Assembly: GCA_003344405.1 (NCBI GenBank)
Contig: NOWV01000103.1
Span: 203,841 to 267,840 of the forward strand
Reading direction: 5' to 3'
From: Trichoplax sp. H2
Taxonomy: Eukaryota > Placozoa > Uniplacotomia > Trichoplacea
DNA length: 64,000 nucleotides
The position numbers and the translations under genes were made by a program. Below the pieces are notes generated by a model. It ran no database searches. It had not been told where the DNA came from and saw only the letters and a list, made by a program, of their open reading frames with translations. This document shows, in pieces, positions 1 through 12,600 of this stretch (position 1 is its first letter; every line of letters starts with the position of its first letter).

Positions 1-81
1 GTAGGTGGTTTGTAGCTGATAGTACGAAATATTTGTGTGCATGTATATCTATTATAATGCTGTTATCGTTTTAATGAACAG

Positions 82-3000
82 GGAAAAATGTGGACTAGAG
101 CAGTCAAGAATATGGGTCGCAAATCAAGTAGGAAGTTACCTTCAGTCCTTACTAGCAGATTTTGTTTCTTACCGTTTCTTTTTATGTCCAGATGTTAGCG
201 TTGATGAAGTCCTACAAGTTATCAACAACTGACGAAAGTTGGGTGGTAGATGTTTTAAAATTTTTATTATTTCATTCATTTTTTACAACCACTAATGATA
301 TTGACGATTCAATTAAGGTAAGGCATTAAAATTAAGCCACTCATAATTAATAACCAATTTAAGTCAAATTGTAATTATATCTTTGGTATTTATTGATGCT
401 CCTCCTTAGGCTGTGGAAATTTCGGAAGTCGTTAGAAAAATATTATGCGAGCGTCTACAAAGTGCATTAGCCGAATTATCAAACCGCTGTTCTGATTCGA
501 CTTCTTCCGTAACAAATAAACGTGCTCCAAAGCAGCTTCCAATGGCTGGTCGAATGAGTAACGGATTTTACTGGGGATATGAAATCTTATTGCTAACTAG
601 AGTAATGCGAATTTTGCGATTAGGCTTATCTCATATTATTTACTTTAATAATTTAATCGTTAATTATATCATCTACTGTGATAGGAATTGTATCAACAGG
701 AATGTAAATTAATTGAATCAGTCGAGCACTCTAATTCGGTACGGCAACATCTTCTCTTAGCAATTATTATTATTATTATTAGAATTTTGTTAAACAATAC
801 TTTGTTTTATGCGGTTAGATAAATGATATCGTCAATGACTTAATCTCAATCATTAAAAGAATTCACGAAAAAGTACGTATTAATATCTATACTTGTTTAA
901 CTGTTGCGATATCCCAGATTACAACGTTTAGAGATTAATGACCTACTCGTTTTTATTTCTTATTTGTTTATTAGTCTATTAAAGATAATAAACCTGAAAG
1001 TATTGCTTTTGAAGTATTATTTTCTCATCTTGGTCTTACAATCTTTGAAAATACCGAGAATTCTATTGAACTAATTAAAGTGTGTATTCTTAAGTTTTCA
1101 AATACATTTTATACCCGATTACAATTTTATTTTGTCATTTGTTGAATATAACTGAGGTATCTGTTTTGTAGGAATTGCAAGTCTGCTATAATAAATTATC
1201 TGCAAAGAAACAAGCTAATAGCAAAAAGAAAGGTAAGATCAGGCTGATTGATTGATCGATTAATTACCTGTATTTGTTAGATGTAATGGTTTATATAATT
1301 TAGCTTGTATTTTCCTATACGTTATATTGTCTTTATGTAACTCATAATTAATTACTTTATATATCACGATAGAACCACTATGGATTGAAGTTTTGACTGA
1401 GATCCTACTTAGCCTTATGACGTACCCATCTAGCATGCTACGATCATTATGCAATAGCGTATTTCAACTTATTTGCAATCACTTGACTTCTGATGGCTTA
1501 AAATCTATAACTGATGTGAGTTTCATATCTTTCGTGGTTGAAATTTTATAATTTAATGATTTAGCGTTGTTTCTAAAATCAATTAATTGCTTACGTTCGA
1601 AGATCATCGATCCTAAAAATGAAATGGGTCAAGAATCTTCTGTAGAAGTTGTATCAGGTATGAGGAAATTCTTTAAATTTTCCTTATATTAAATATAGAA
1701 AAGTGCATGAATTTTATGTTTTTCGAACTCTGGAATATAGGTTTCCAAGACGATGACGAAGCTGAATCTGTAAGAAACGTACTGCATTAATGTACAACTT
1801 TTGCACATTGTATTATATACCATACAATCCACAGCTATAAATTATACGAATTTCCAATGATTCATCATTGGTATAATTATCGGTTCAACCAATCGTTTTA
1901 CTATTTCAGCTTGATGAAGAATTAAGTAATAAAGAGGAATCAAATGATGAAGAGGAATCAAGTGAGGAAGAAACTGAAACGATAGATGAAGGATTTCGAC
2001 AGGAAGTCCGTACTGCTTTAGGTGATGCCGCTGATGACATGGAGGTAAATTTGCCTGTTGAATCTTAACAATCAATTAATATAATGTAAATGTATCCTTG
2101 CTTGGAATAGGGAAATAATAAGGATGATAGTTTCAATACTACGGTATATGATTGTTGTTTGTGTATGACTAACGTCATCAGCCTTTTGGTACAGGATGAC
2201 AGCGATGCAAGTCTGTCAGATTATGATGACGAAACAATGCTAAAACTGGATGATGCTCTTTCTGCCGCTTTCAAGAAACGATTAGAGTTAGCAAGTCATG
2301 GAAAAGCAAAAAAAGGTATAATGTAATGTATAAAATTTTATCCATCAGGATATTAGTGTTTCTTTCACTTCTCAAGTTTGTATTTCATGTAAGATTTGCT
2401 TAAGGTACAGTATCTTTTTATCGTTTTTAGAAACCAAGCGCACAATCATGTATTACAAGCTAAGGTTAGTCGTTATTTTTACTAAAACATTTAAGTGTGA
2501 TAAGTGCAGCTATCAGTTTAACATTCGGTAATTCATTAATCTGTAAATTATTTTAGAGTTCTGGATCTTATCGAAGTATTCATTAAGCAATGTCCATCTA
2601 GTCCTTTAATTGTGGTAAGTTACGCGCATATTGTTATGTTCAATACCCATGTTCAGGTAATTGTTAAATTTAAGGAATAATTATGCTTTTATAGGACCTA
2701 GTCCTCCCATTATTGAGTATAACTACAACTTCTAAGAGTAAAGACAATAAAGAATTCATCGAAAGAACGGGAAGCATATTAAAAAATAAGCTATGCAAAA
2801 TTCAAGATGTATGTTATAATAGGCTCGCTAAAGTATACGTGTATCCAGGTAATACCTGTGATGAAATAGTCAACAATATTTTTTTTCTCTTTAATACCTC
2901 ATAGTATTGCCGTGGCGATAAAATGAATGTTGATCATGCTGTAGAGATCTTCAATGAAGTTACAGACAAGCTTTTAAAATGTATTAAAAATTATTTTAAC

Positions 3001-4698
3001 ACTGTTATCAATACCATTTCATATCGTAAATTAATTACTAACATAAAATATAGCTTCTTCCCAGGCCACTTTTGCGACGAATAGTATAATATATTTTTTC
3101 TTAGTAAGTTTCATCATGAATTTTGGATATTGTTACTGACTAATTGATTTGCGATTTGTTTAGCTATAGTATAAATCGTATCTAATGGCTATGGTAAATT
3201 GATAAATTTTTCAGATACGTGTTCTGCGAGGAATTAATCCAGAAATCGGACTGTCCCCATTAAAGACAAGGCGACAATCTCAAGCAAAGAAAAATCAATC
3301 GAATGCTAATAAAGAATATATGATACCGGTAAATTTGGCGTAAAATCGTATGAACGTAAAAATGCCGGTTAAAACTGCATGTTAAGTTACTTGATATGTT
3401 TGGGTAAATTACTAAGACTCAATGAAATATTTCTCCGTTGTGTATTGCAGCACATAGAATCGTCATTCCGTCTTATACTCAAGGATTTCATGACCAGCAA
3501 GTAATAACTCTTTCGCATGGTGCTGTTTAGTTAGACTGTATAGTAAAAAAATTTATGTACTGAATATTTATTCTTTAATTTGATAGAAAAACAAAAGTCA
3601 CAACTACTTTCTGTACAGAAATGATCAGACGATACCCGGTAAAAACTAAATTAAATTGCTGCATGTATGCTGGCACTAAAGTTGGGATGTAACAAATATT
3701 TATAAGCTTTCTATTAGTTAATGTGGATGTACGTTCGTTTGGTTTAGGAAATATCTTTTGGTCTAACTGAAGATTTTCTGTACCATCTTCAAAATAGCAT
3801 TAATAGCTTTAGGAAGGTATTACACGATTTCATATAATAATTATAAACCGAGGGAAATTAAATTTATCGTGTAAGCTTCAAATTGACGTATGTTTTACTG
3901 TATCTCGAATATTTTAGGCACAAGCTTCTATCCTAATTTCAGCAATTATAACTGCTATCCAGCCTTATGTAATTACACATATGTTTTATGACGTATTATT
4001 AGGCCTAACCTTATTACCGAAAATATCATGTTTGCTGTTATCGTATCTTTGTGTAGGATCTTCTTAAGAAATCATTTAATGATTACTGCAATAAAATTGA
4101 AGCGCTTTTTACATCGGTAGGAATAAAGCGAAAATTTCCGTATTGAATTCTCATATTGCTAAGAATATTATTTTAATTGTATGTGTATATTTCTCTTTTG
4201 TAAATCTCTAAGATGTTGAATGAAATCGTAGAGATGAAATCAGAGTTAAAGAAGAAACATTTAAAGGATTTTTTGAAGCTAGTATTGAAGTACGCCAACT
4301 ATGTGAGAAATAATGCCGAGGTCAGTGGTAGTTAAAGATGAATGGTGTAATATGACAGTCTGTAACGTTATTACGATTTAATATTCGTATGCAGGCTTGC
4401 AGATCATGTGATTTGAATGATATCAAAATCATCCTTGAGAAACTAGTAAGCTCATCAGAATTTGCAAACTCTAAAGGCGTATGTAAAAACATTCTATCAA
4501 CTATAGCTAGGTAAGGGCTGTCTATCCTATAGTACATGTTTGGTTTACCATTAGATTTTGGAATCTGTCAGTGACTTAATATAAAATTAACTCTTTATTT
4601 TTTTGCATTTAATTAATATGTTATATAGAAATCCTCAACAAGTTAGCTCAAGAAAAAGGAAGAAGACTACGACAGATGCTTTATCGAATAACTCTTAA
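82..4698 (+). CDS. MYBBP1A: MYBBP1A/Pol5-like nucleolar protein, 5'-truncated by window edge
   Basis: About 26 exons read in one frame: 82-127, 192-317, 410-601, 685-738, 819-872, 975-1079, 1172-1232, 1373-1515, 1603-1657, 1741-1769, 1910-2044, 2111-2143, 2195-2315, 2431-2464, 2557-2614, 2695-2808, 2905-~2978, ~3215-3329, ~3451-3500, ~3587-3639, ~3749-3815, ~3919-3970, ~4058-4117, ~4212-4320, ~4395-4510, 4629-4698 (stop TAA). Family signatures seen are the helical block beginning PLWIEVLTEILLSLMTYPSS (exon at 1373), an Asp/Glu-rich acidic segment followed by FRQEVRTALGDAADD (exon at 1910), and a block with MLKLDDALSAAFKKRLE (exon at 2195). The C-terminus is short and Lys/Arg-rich (SSRKRKKTTT), suiting a nucleolar protein. 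Family members are HEAT-like nucleolar factors in rRNA transcription and ribosome biogenesis, and in animals also Myb and p53 co-regulation. The N-terminal half lies before base 1. Several 3' exon borders are approximate, and the 2905 exon donor is the least certain. Confidence 0.85.
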
Positions 4699-5821
4699 AT
4701 ATAGAATAACAACAAGTAATTGCTTTTGTTCTATGGTAAATATACTTCTTTCAGATGGATAAGAGATTGTGCTCTAGATTAGAAATTTGTGATCTATGAC
4801 ATAAAGCCATTTACTGAAAGAATCAAAATGAGAATACACGAACACATACCAGTCATATAACTCTTAATTCATTATATGTTTGAAATAGTAACCATTCTAA
4901 TTCTATTTAGTGACGTTGAGCTGTTAACTAGCGATGCTCGAATCATTATTACACTTGTGATATGATTAGGTTTAACGAATTGATAAGCTCGCAATTACTC
5001 ACTAAGTCATAATGAGGTGCGGATGGCGTGAAATGAAAATTTTTATTTTGATGCTTCCATATACCATTGGACATCGTTTTATACTTATGTTTGTATTTTA
5101 ACGTGATACATGTGATCACGAATAAAGTTATTGTTAGCGAACTTGATGCCATTCCTTAGCTTAATCCTTTCTGAGCGATTTTCTCAGGTTTTTATTGAAG
5201 CACTATCTATTAGGAACTGTTCTAAAGTACAATGACTATTAATTACTATAGTTGTTGCTTGACGTTCATGTACTGCGGTATGCAATGTAATATATCGAGA
5301 TATAAAAGGCAGAGATAGTGGGCCAACTATATATTTTGAAGCAATGGTATTAATAATATTTTACGCATTAACTGCTGCTGACACATATGATATAATTGCT
5401 ATGTAAAATAGTGTACCGTATAGGACGACCCCTCCCATCTAGAATTAAGCAGGTTTTAAAGTTAACTACAGTGAAGATTTAACCCCATGCAGGTAGGTAG
5501 TATTATGCATGCTCAGATTCTGTATACGATAAAAGCTGCTTTTATTTGGGAAGTTGACGTTGAAATACCGTAAGGGATTTCCATTTTGATAGAAGGTGAT
5601 CATATAAAAAATCACATGAAGATTTATCAACAGGCCTATAAAGCTCAGCAAGGCTTTATCTTAACGGTTGACAGAAGATGAAGTCAACATCAAGCAACAA
5701 TTTACATCAACTTTACAGATTTGATTTTATCATTGGCATAGAAAACAATTTTAATTTCTATTAGCTTCCAAGGGGAGATTAACTTAGCCATAAGCTAAAT
5801 GATATCGACCGTAATAATAAC
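4699..5821. other. Convergent intergenic region, MYBBP1A to NDUFA13
   Basis: This holds the 3' flanks of two convergent genes. I see no exon with paired splice sites and family similarity, no RNA gene and no clear repeat. The short open frames here have no protein-like character. Confidence 0.6.
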
Positions 5822-7042
5822 TCAAAATCTAGATAATTGTTCAGCAGGTGGCTGCACCCATCGATCGGTATGATAAACACTTTCACCTATAACCCATCCT
5901 GGTACATTCTGCATAATTTTCGCTTCCTCATATTCTAAACATTTGAGACGGCGAAGTATTCTGCCATTGTTATAAATAAGATAGCGGTAAGATGATGTAT
6001 GATATCAATATTTATTCATTAGACTTTAATATTGTATTAGTTAAAACTATCTATGTTCAGGTTCATTGAACACTGTTGATATCACTAAGGAAAGTAACAA
6101 ATCATTTGATGGTATACGGTAAGTGCTGTATACCGTATACAGTAGTATACTGTACATACCTTCTATCTTCTTCTGCTTGGATTAACGGCCTTACAAAGTG
6201 TCTGGCTTCTAGTCTTTCTTGTTTTAGCACTCTATTAGATGATTATTAAGGACAAAAATGACGCGTTATTGTAAAGTAGACTGAGCTTGGACAATCCTTA
6301 TAAGTATTAAATATGAGATAGATGCAACTGCAGGACACCATGTAAAGATGTAGTAAAATTAGCGAATCTACAGTACGAATTATATTACTGTACACGTATT
6401 TGATGAGAGTCCACGGCGGGACATCATCTGGATGCGGTCAATATCATTGAGGTAAGAGAAAAAGCTTTTTCTTTGAACTCTGGTCAAATACTGAAGGAAT
6501 GACTTACTCGATCATAAGTACTTCACAATATCATTAATATTAGAATTATATAGTAGTTGAGTAGGATAAGAGAAGTTTATACAGTAGGTTCAATGGTCCA
6601 TACGTGTATGTAGGTGCAAATGTATATCAAGTAGACCTGATTATCAAGAGTATGTATTAAAGTAGTAAAACCGTTGTAGCAAGTGCTAACACTTTCTAGT
6701 TTGGATAAAATTGTTGGAATGAAACAGCCATACAATAATAGAAGTTAGAATATCACCGTCAGTATTATGCAATTCTTCGTATTACCGTAGGTTATTCTGA
6801 TTGATCAAGCTTACAGGTTACCTCCTGTGCAATAAAGCATAACAAGATATCGACAGTAATTACCTTCGATGTCGATTGCCTTTAATTACTAGATAGAATC
6901 CAAATGACATAATTGCAGCACTACCAATGATCATTGCTGCTCCAGAGACACCTCTCCGTGGCAAATTTCGTTGATATTCTACCATGGGATAGCCACCTTT
7001 GGGCGGCATCTCCTGCCTCATCTTGACTCCATCAGACGCCAT
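5822..7042 (-). CDS. NDUFA13: NADH dehydrogenase [ubiquinone] 1 alpha subcomplex subunit 13 (GRIM-19)
   Basis: There are three exons on the minus strand: 7042-6864, 6231-6160 and 5960-5822 (stop TGA). They join in phase (179+72+139 nt) to give 129 residues; the vertebrate protein is 144. The N-terminus carries the family block QEMPPKGGYP followed by YQRNLPRRGVSG. A single hydrophobic span follows (about residues 33-53, AAMIIGSAAIMSFGFYLVIK), ending in the basic GNRHRR. The middle reads RPLIQAEEDRR and the C-terminal part has VPGWVIGESVYHTDRW, both typical of the family. The protein is a supernumerary subunit of respiratory complex I with one transmembrane helix in the inner mitochondrial membrane. 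In mammals it is also linked to STAT3 and interferon/retinoic-acid-induced death. The C-terminus is about 15 residues shorter than in vertebrates. It faces away from CSNK1G across a 2.6-kb shared upstream region. Confidence 0.95.
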
Positions 7043-7109
7043 ATTGTTCTGCCGTACAGACGGTACTCAGGTAGTGACACCCAACGGGTTTTAACCTGAA
7101 AGTGTTTTC

Positions 7110-7540
7110 GCTGGTGTACTGTACCGAGCACTGGGTAAGATTTTCCATGAGTGCAATACAGACTAAATCCAGTACAGTGTCAGTATGAGATCCTACAGTT
7201 TCGAACCGAACCGAACCTTTCTCAGGTCTAACTGTGTCATCCTTTTTTCGACGTCGTCTACAGTGTCTTGAACTGTAGTATGCAGTACTAAGCACGGTAA
7301 CTGTGTACTGTAGTGCTGTACAGTGTACAGTGTACAGTTTGATTATATCTGCACTCTGTAGTCTGTACTGTACACCGTATCTCGACCGGCATTTGATGCG
7401 GCTGCGCAGCACTGGCAGCCCGCACCACACGGCACTAGGCGCACCACCGCGGCTTACTGTATACTGTACACTTGTACAGTACAGGCAGTCAATGAGTGAA
7501 TTGGGGTCGAGTAGTCCTTGTCTGAACTTCGATAGTACAC
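7110..7540. repeat. Cluster of CTGTACAG/TACTGTA palindromic motifs
   Basis: The motif TACTGTA, its complement TACAGTA and the core CTGTACAG occur again and again here. At about 7316-7340 there is a run of repeated GTACAGT units, and paired forms lie near 7360 and 7460. The motif is self-complementary, so both strands show it equally. Isolated copies occur elsewhere, for example the perfect TACTGTACAGTA near 12723-12734. Confidence 0.6.
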
Positions 7541-7612
7541 TGTTGAATAGTATTCCCCCAATTCCAACTTTCAACTTGAGTACTGTTATTTTCAGAAGTA
7601 AAGAGGGAGGCA

Positions 7613-7888
7613 TTTTGTATATTGGTTGCTGAGGATCATCTATCAGTGAAGATTGGTTGACTGAGTTGAGTAGGAGCATTTTTTTTTACAACTGTGGTAC
7701 AGTATTTCAACCAGTGAATGCTGACTACTCATGAGTCATATGTCATACGGGTTTTGTATATTGGTTGCTGAGGATCATCGATCAGTGAAGACTGGATGAC
7801 TAAGTTGAGTAGGAGCATTTTTCTTCTAACTGTGGTACAGTATTTCAACCAGTGAATGATAACTACTCCTGAGTCATATGTCATACGA
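7613..7888. repeat. Direct tandem duplication, ~139-bp unit, two copies
   Basis: Copy 1 spans 7613-7751 and copy 2 spans 7752-7888. Both run from TTTTGTATATTGGTTGCTGA through CAGTATTTCAACCAGTGAAT to GAGTCATATGTCATACG, with only a handful of substitutions and small length changes in a T-run. The near identity suggests a recent event. Confidence 0.9.
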
Positions 7889-9648
7889 TCGGTATGAGTT
7901 ATTTCTGTATTCTGCTATTTGTTCTTGCGTCGCCAATTGGCAGCTACGCCTTGCCTACTTAGCAACAAGCAAACGTACAGTATGCATCTTACATTGGTTG
8001 GATAGAGTAGAGTATATACTGTAGAAGATGTTCACAAACACTATATCGGTAGAGTAAAATCTTTGTTGACAAGTACGCGTACATGTCTACGGTCATGACA
8101 GCCGACTGTGGAAGATAGAGAATGGACTGTAAAAAGAAAGAAAGAAGGTAGAATACAATAAGTGAGGAAGAAAGAAAACAGTACTATACTTTACGCCTTC
8201 CGTGTGTACAATATGGTAGAGTTGAGTACACTACTGCTCATCATGATGGAGGCCAGATGAAAATGCATGATGAAAAAGATATTCAATACTGTACAAGTGC
8301 ATCTTGATTGAACAAGTTCAATCCATTAAAATGGGCAGTAATAAAGGAAAAAAAAACTTGGTCTACCATATTCAACACTTGAATAAACAGCCATCTTCAC
8401 CGCATCTCTAGTCCAACACAGTGTCTACTCGACACCATACAGTACTGTATGTTTTGCCATGGAAACCTACATGGTCTACAGTCTACAGTACTCACTCGCG
8501 AGTCGATATTGCTTTGCCATTGGTAAAACATACTGTACACTGTAAGAGTAGATGGGTTGGCACAATAGTAGACCATGACTGCCCCCTTTTACACTAGAGC
8601 ACAGTATAACCGATCGAGAGGTACTTGCGTAGTAGACTAGACGCGCCAGCACAGGCTAAACTTATTGCTAGTAGAACTACACCGGTAGAAAACGCTCAAG
8701 CCCAAAAGAGAAAACTTTCACCACGGTGAAGATTGAACTTAACGACGTGGTGGGACTATTTTTCAATCTATTGGCGAGATACAAGCAATGTAATATGAAT
8801 TAAGAGGAAAGGAGAGAACATGGACTCCGTGATTGAATAGTGTAGAATAGATCACTTGCAAATTATTCTTGACTGGCTCAAGTATCAAGTCTTCAACTCT
8901 GACTGAGTGGACATAGTTCTTAACACAAGGCAATCTCATACTGTACAACACGGTAACTGGACGATCTCCATTCACGCTAGCGTTGTACGTCCAGCAGTAT
9001 CACTTTCCAATTTCTTGAATTTGAACGTGATCTATTACAATATTGTTCAAGTAGATCGCTAACGCTACCAATTAACTTACGCTGATTGCAATCTCTTGTC
9101 CATAAAAGCACCACTTTGAACTTGGAGAAGAAGCAAAAGGTATCAAAATTATTAGGGGAAAAAAAAAAAGTGGATATCAGCAGGCCATCATAGACAAAAA
9201 ACCAAATCACTCTTTGCCGGCTAGCTTCATTCTTCCTTGACATCCATAGCAATTTCCATTCAACTCTCCTTCACTGACAGTAGATCGGAAACGAAGACCC
9301 CCATTTTGACTTGTGTATACTGTCTAGTCATTATTATCGCAGTAATATTGTGGACTAATTGGATTACATCTTCAAGTAATCCGTTCTAGCGTCGACGAGT
9401 AGTTTTGAATTTTCCTTGCAATATTCAACACAACTCTACTGTAGAGTATTTTTATTGTAAGCCTTTAGGTGTTACTGTTGATATATGCTTGTGTAATTGG
9501 AACTTTTTTCTACCTTGTATTCCATACGATAACAGTTAATCCTTGATACAGTATTGACATTTTGTCCATCCATTACTCTTCCAAAAAGATCGACGATATT
9601 GCAACCCAATTGACTCATCCACGCCATCAAGACACTCTACAATATACA

Positions 9649-12600
9649 ATGCAAAGACGCGAGAAAGACACCGATCAACATCATCAACGTAAGCCGCGTG
9701 GCACACGCACAAATAGTGGTAGTCAAGCTTCCCGTGCTGGCTCAGCTTCATCCAATTCTAGTGTATTGATGGTTGGACCTAATTTTCGTGTGGGTAGACG
9801 CATTGGTCGGGGCAATTTTGGCGAAATTTATTTAGGTATGATCGTTATTCAACGGCAATATCGTACTCATTTCTATCATCCAACCAAACTAGTCGATTCA
9901 TTCTTGCTGCCTGCCTGACAATATCAATTTTGTTCTAATAACCAATACCAAGTTCTTTTCAACTCATTGAAATCGTACTCGTTTTATTCTACCGACGCCG
10001 ATTGTGTCGTTGGAATCTTGTCGTAGCTTTATTGAGTTGTACTTTACGTATTCAGAGGTACTACTCTGCCTCTAACAAAGCCTCCATACCCTACTTTTTC
10101 AACTCTCCTAAAACACAATCACTTCTCATTGCACGCTTGTTAATGTCGTTTATAGAAAGGCAATTATTGTATTTGCAGCATTTACCATTAATCAAGACGA
10201 TCAAATCCATCTTCATTGATGTTGTAGCCGCGCTCGTTTTTACATGCCGTTGCAGTTGGGCAATATCGATCGTTGACAAGCAATAGTATACTGTTGGCAA
10301 TGGTTACATAGACAGTGAACAAGGAGTGCCATCGAGGTATTACTTTTACCGCTATAGTTAGTACTGCATCGTGGATACTACAGTAGTACACTCCCATTTT
10401 GATGGCTGTCATCATTACAAATAGTGTCGGTGTTGGATGCAATATCCAATACTTTGACCATGGCCATTGTAGAAATCAATAGTCAACTACCAAAGCATGA
10501 TGGACGGCAGATTGTTCTAATGACTACAGTCCTACTATCCAATAGACTGTTTGAGCACTTACTACTGTAAATAGAAAATCCACTTGGCATCAACTGGAAT
10601 TTCTACAAGTGCCGTCAACATCTTTCCAATATTTCAACATACTCAATCGACTCCCAGATGCACAAATAAAAACCTTCCAATACAACTCGATTCAGTTAAT
10701 CGATCGATCAATCATGATTGCCAATCTCTTCTTGGTCTTGTCATCAAATTGTAGACCATGACTACTGCAATAAATTATCTTTGCTAAATAGTCATGTTGA
10801 AATAATAGTCTAAATGGAATTAACCAAGCTCCTATTTCTAAGCGTTCGCCTTGATTTTTTTTTGTTCGCAGTGCAACAACTAATAGAGACAGTAGTCGAC
10901 ACAATACATAACCACGCTACAGTACACACTACACAGTATGGCAGAAGAGTTGTGTACTGCATGTGGCTATCGCTTACAATAGCTTAATGTCCGATTGAAA
11001 TAAAAAATTTTAAACAGTTGTAGTCTAAATCCCTAATATTTTTTTTTTTTTCTTCTTTTCACTTCCTACTCTTGACTCAAATGGTCACTGATTCACCCAC
11101 TATTCCATAACTTACTTGTTGATGTCTAAAGAGGGGATTCTGATCGAGATGGAAATGCTATTTGCCTTCATGATACATCGACTAGAATATAACTTGATAT
11201 ATTAACCTTAATCTAGCAATGCTGTCCAAAAAAATGATTTAATCGACAATGGCATGCTACAGATGTGATTTACCTTTTCTTATTTGAGTCACTTTGTAAA
11301 AAAAAGTGTCTTCAAAAATTTTATTTTTTCTCCTTTTATTGTTTTATCCATTCCTTCAATTTGAAACCTAATATACTACGTAAAAGATACATTTACTTGA
11401 TGAGCGACCCAATATACTATCTGTGTAACAATTGCTTTCTTTAATTTTGCCTTGTATGCCAAATGATATCATATAGTCAGCTCACTACTGTACGTTGCTA
11501 TGCTTTTATTGAGATTGTACAACATTTAACTTACTTTAAAACGAATGACAGTATGATATTGTTCATTTACACATTATCTTACAGCATTGAAACCAATTAT
11601 CTTTTCTAGTTACCAACGTGATTGTCTTGACATAATGATTGTTATATTATATTATTTTTTATAAGACGAATCGGGCCCCCCCCAAAAATGGGGCAAAATT
11701 GTCACATTAACTTACTAGATTACGGAATCTTCTACACTATATCACTCAATTCCTATCGATCGTTGTCAAGCGTATCCATGCTGTTATAAAAATATGAGAA
11801 GTTATTCCGTACTTCAGATTGTAGCGGGAGTAATGGCAATTCCTTCAATCTGACTTTTATATTGCAGTTGACTTCTTCCTAATGACTTTGGATTCAAATA
11901 ACGCTTTCAAATAATCGACAGGATGTACACTACAATATTCTCACATCAGTTCAGTCTACATTTTACTTATGGAATAGGGAAATTATATCATGTTGATAGC
12001 GATATCTCGACACTAAAATTATAATAGTACTGTATACAAAGGTACACTCGTAAAATTTAGAACTAGCTAATAATTACTATAACACTAGTTTTGTATAGCA
12101 CTTGTAAAATCTTTCGAATACATTCGATACTACAGTCAAAGACTGCAAAATTTGGATGGGATGATGATGTTACTGAATGTACCATTTTTAGATACTAAAG
12201 GCAAAATACGTAACTGTTACAACTGCCTATTTTACTGAATAAAATTACAAACGAGCAACGTTAAGACCCTTTTCCATGAGTGTATACTGTATAGGCTTCT
12301 TAACCAATGCTAAAATTTCACTTGAATATCGAGAACACCAGTACTATGTATAATTTGTGATTTATGTATCCGACTTGATGAATTTTTATTTATTGTCTGA
12401 TTGACAATAGTTTTGTGATACTGTGCGTGCAATATAGCTTGATTAAGATCAAATTTTAAATACGTATCATACATAGAATTATTCTAGTGATGAGACACCA
12501 TGGTATTGCTCATTCGAAAGTTTTTTACTAAAATAGTATTTTTATTGAAATTCCATTGGACAGGTAAAAATCTCTATAATAACGAACGAGTGGCGATTAA

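Larger units (their letters stand above)
7043..9648. promoter_or_regulatory. Shared upstream region of divergent NDUFA13 and CSNK1G
   Basis: Two genes diverge from this 2.6-kb interval, so both promoters should lie in it. It contains a GC-rich patch at about 7378-7455, unusual in this AT-rich window and close to the NDUFA13 start. It also holds a dense field of TACTGTA/CTGTACAG palindromes (7110-7540 and 8430-8540) and a 139-bp tandem duplication. Long open frames on both strands at 7.0-7.7 kb run through the palindromes and look non-coding. No canonical TATA box or transcription start can be assigned from sequence alone. Confidence 0.4.

Noticed and set aside
7303-7632. 109-codon + strand open frame
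   Set aside because: It is the mirror of the same repeat-rich stretch. Two long frames on opposite strands over palindromes are expected by chance.
7032-7679. 215-codon minus-strand open frame
   Set aside because: It runs through the palindrome field, the GC-rich patch and the 139-bp repeat. Its composition follows the repeats (many Val-Gln-Tyr), it overlaps the true NDUFA13 start in another frame, and it has no known motif.
10002-10442. Three overlapping open frames on both strands in CSNK1G intron 1
   Set aside because: No splice context, no family motif, and they compete with one another.
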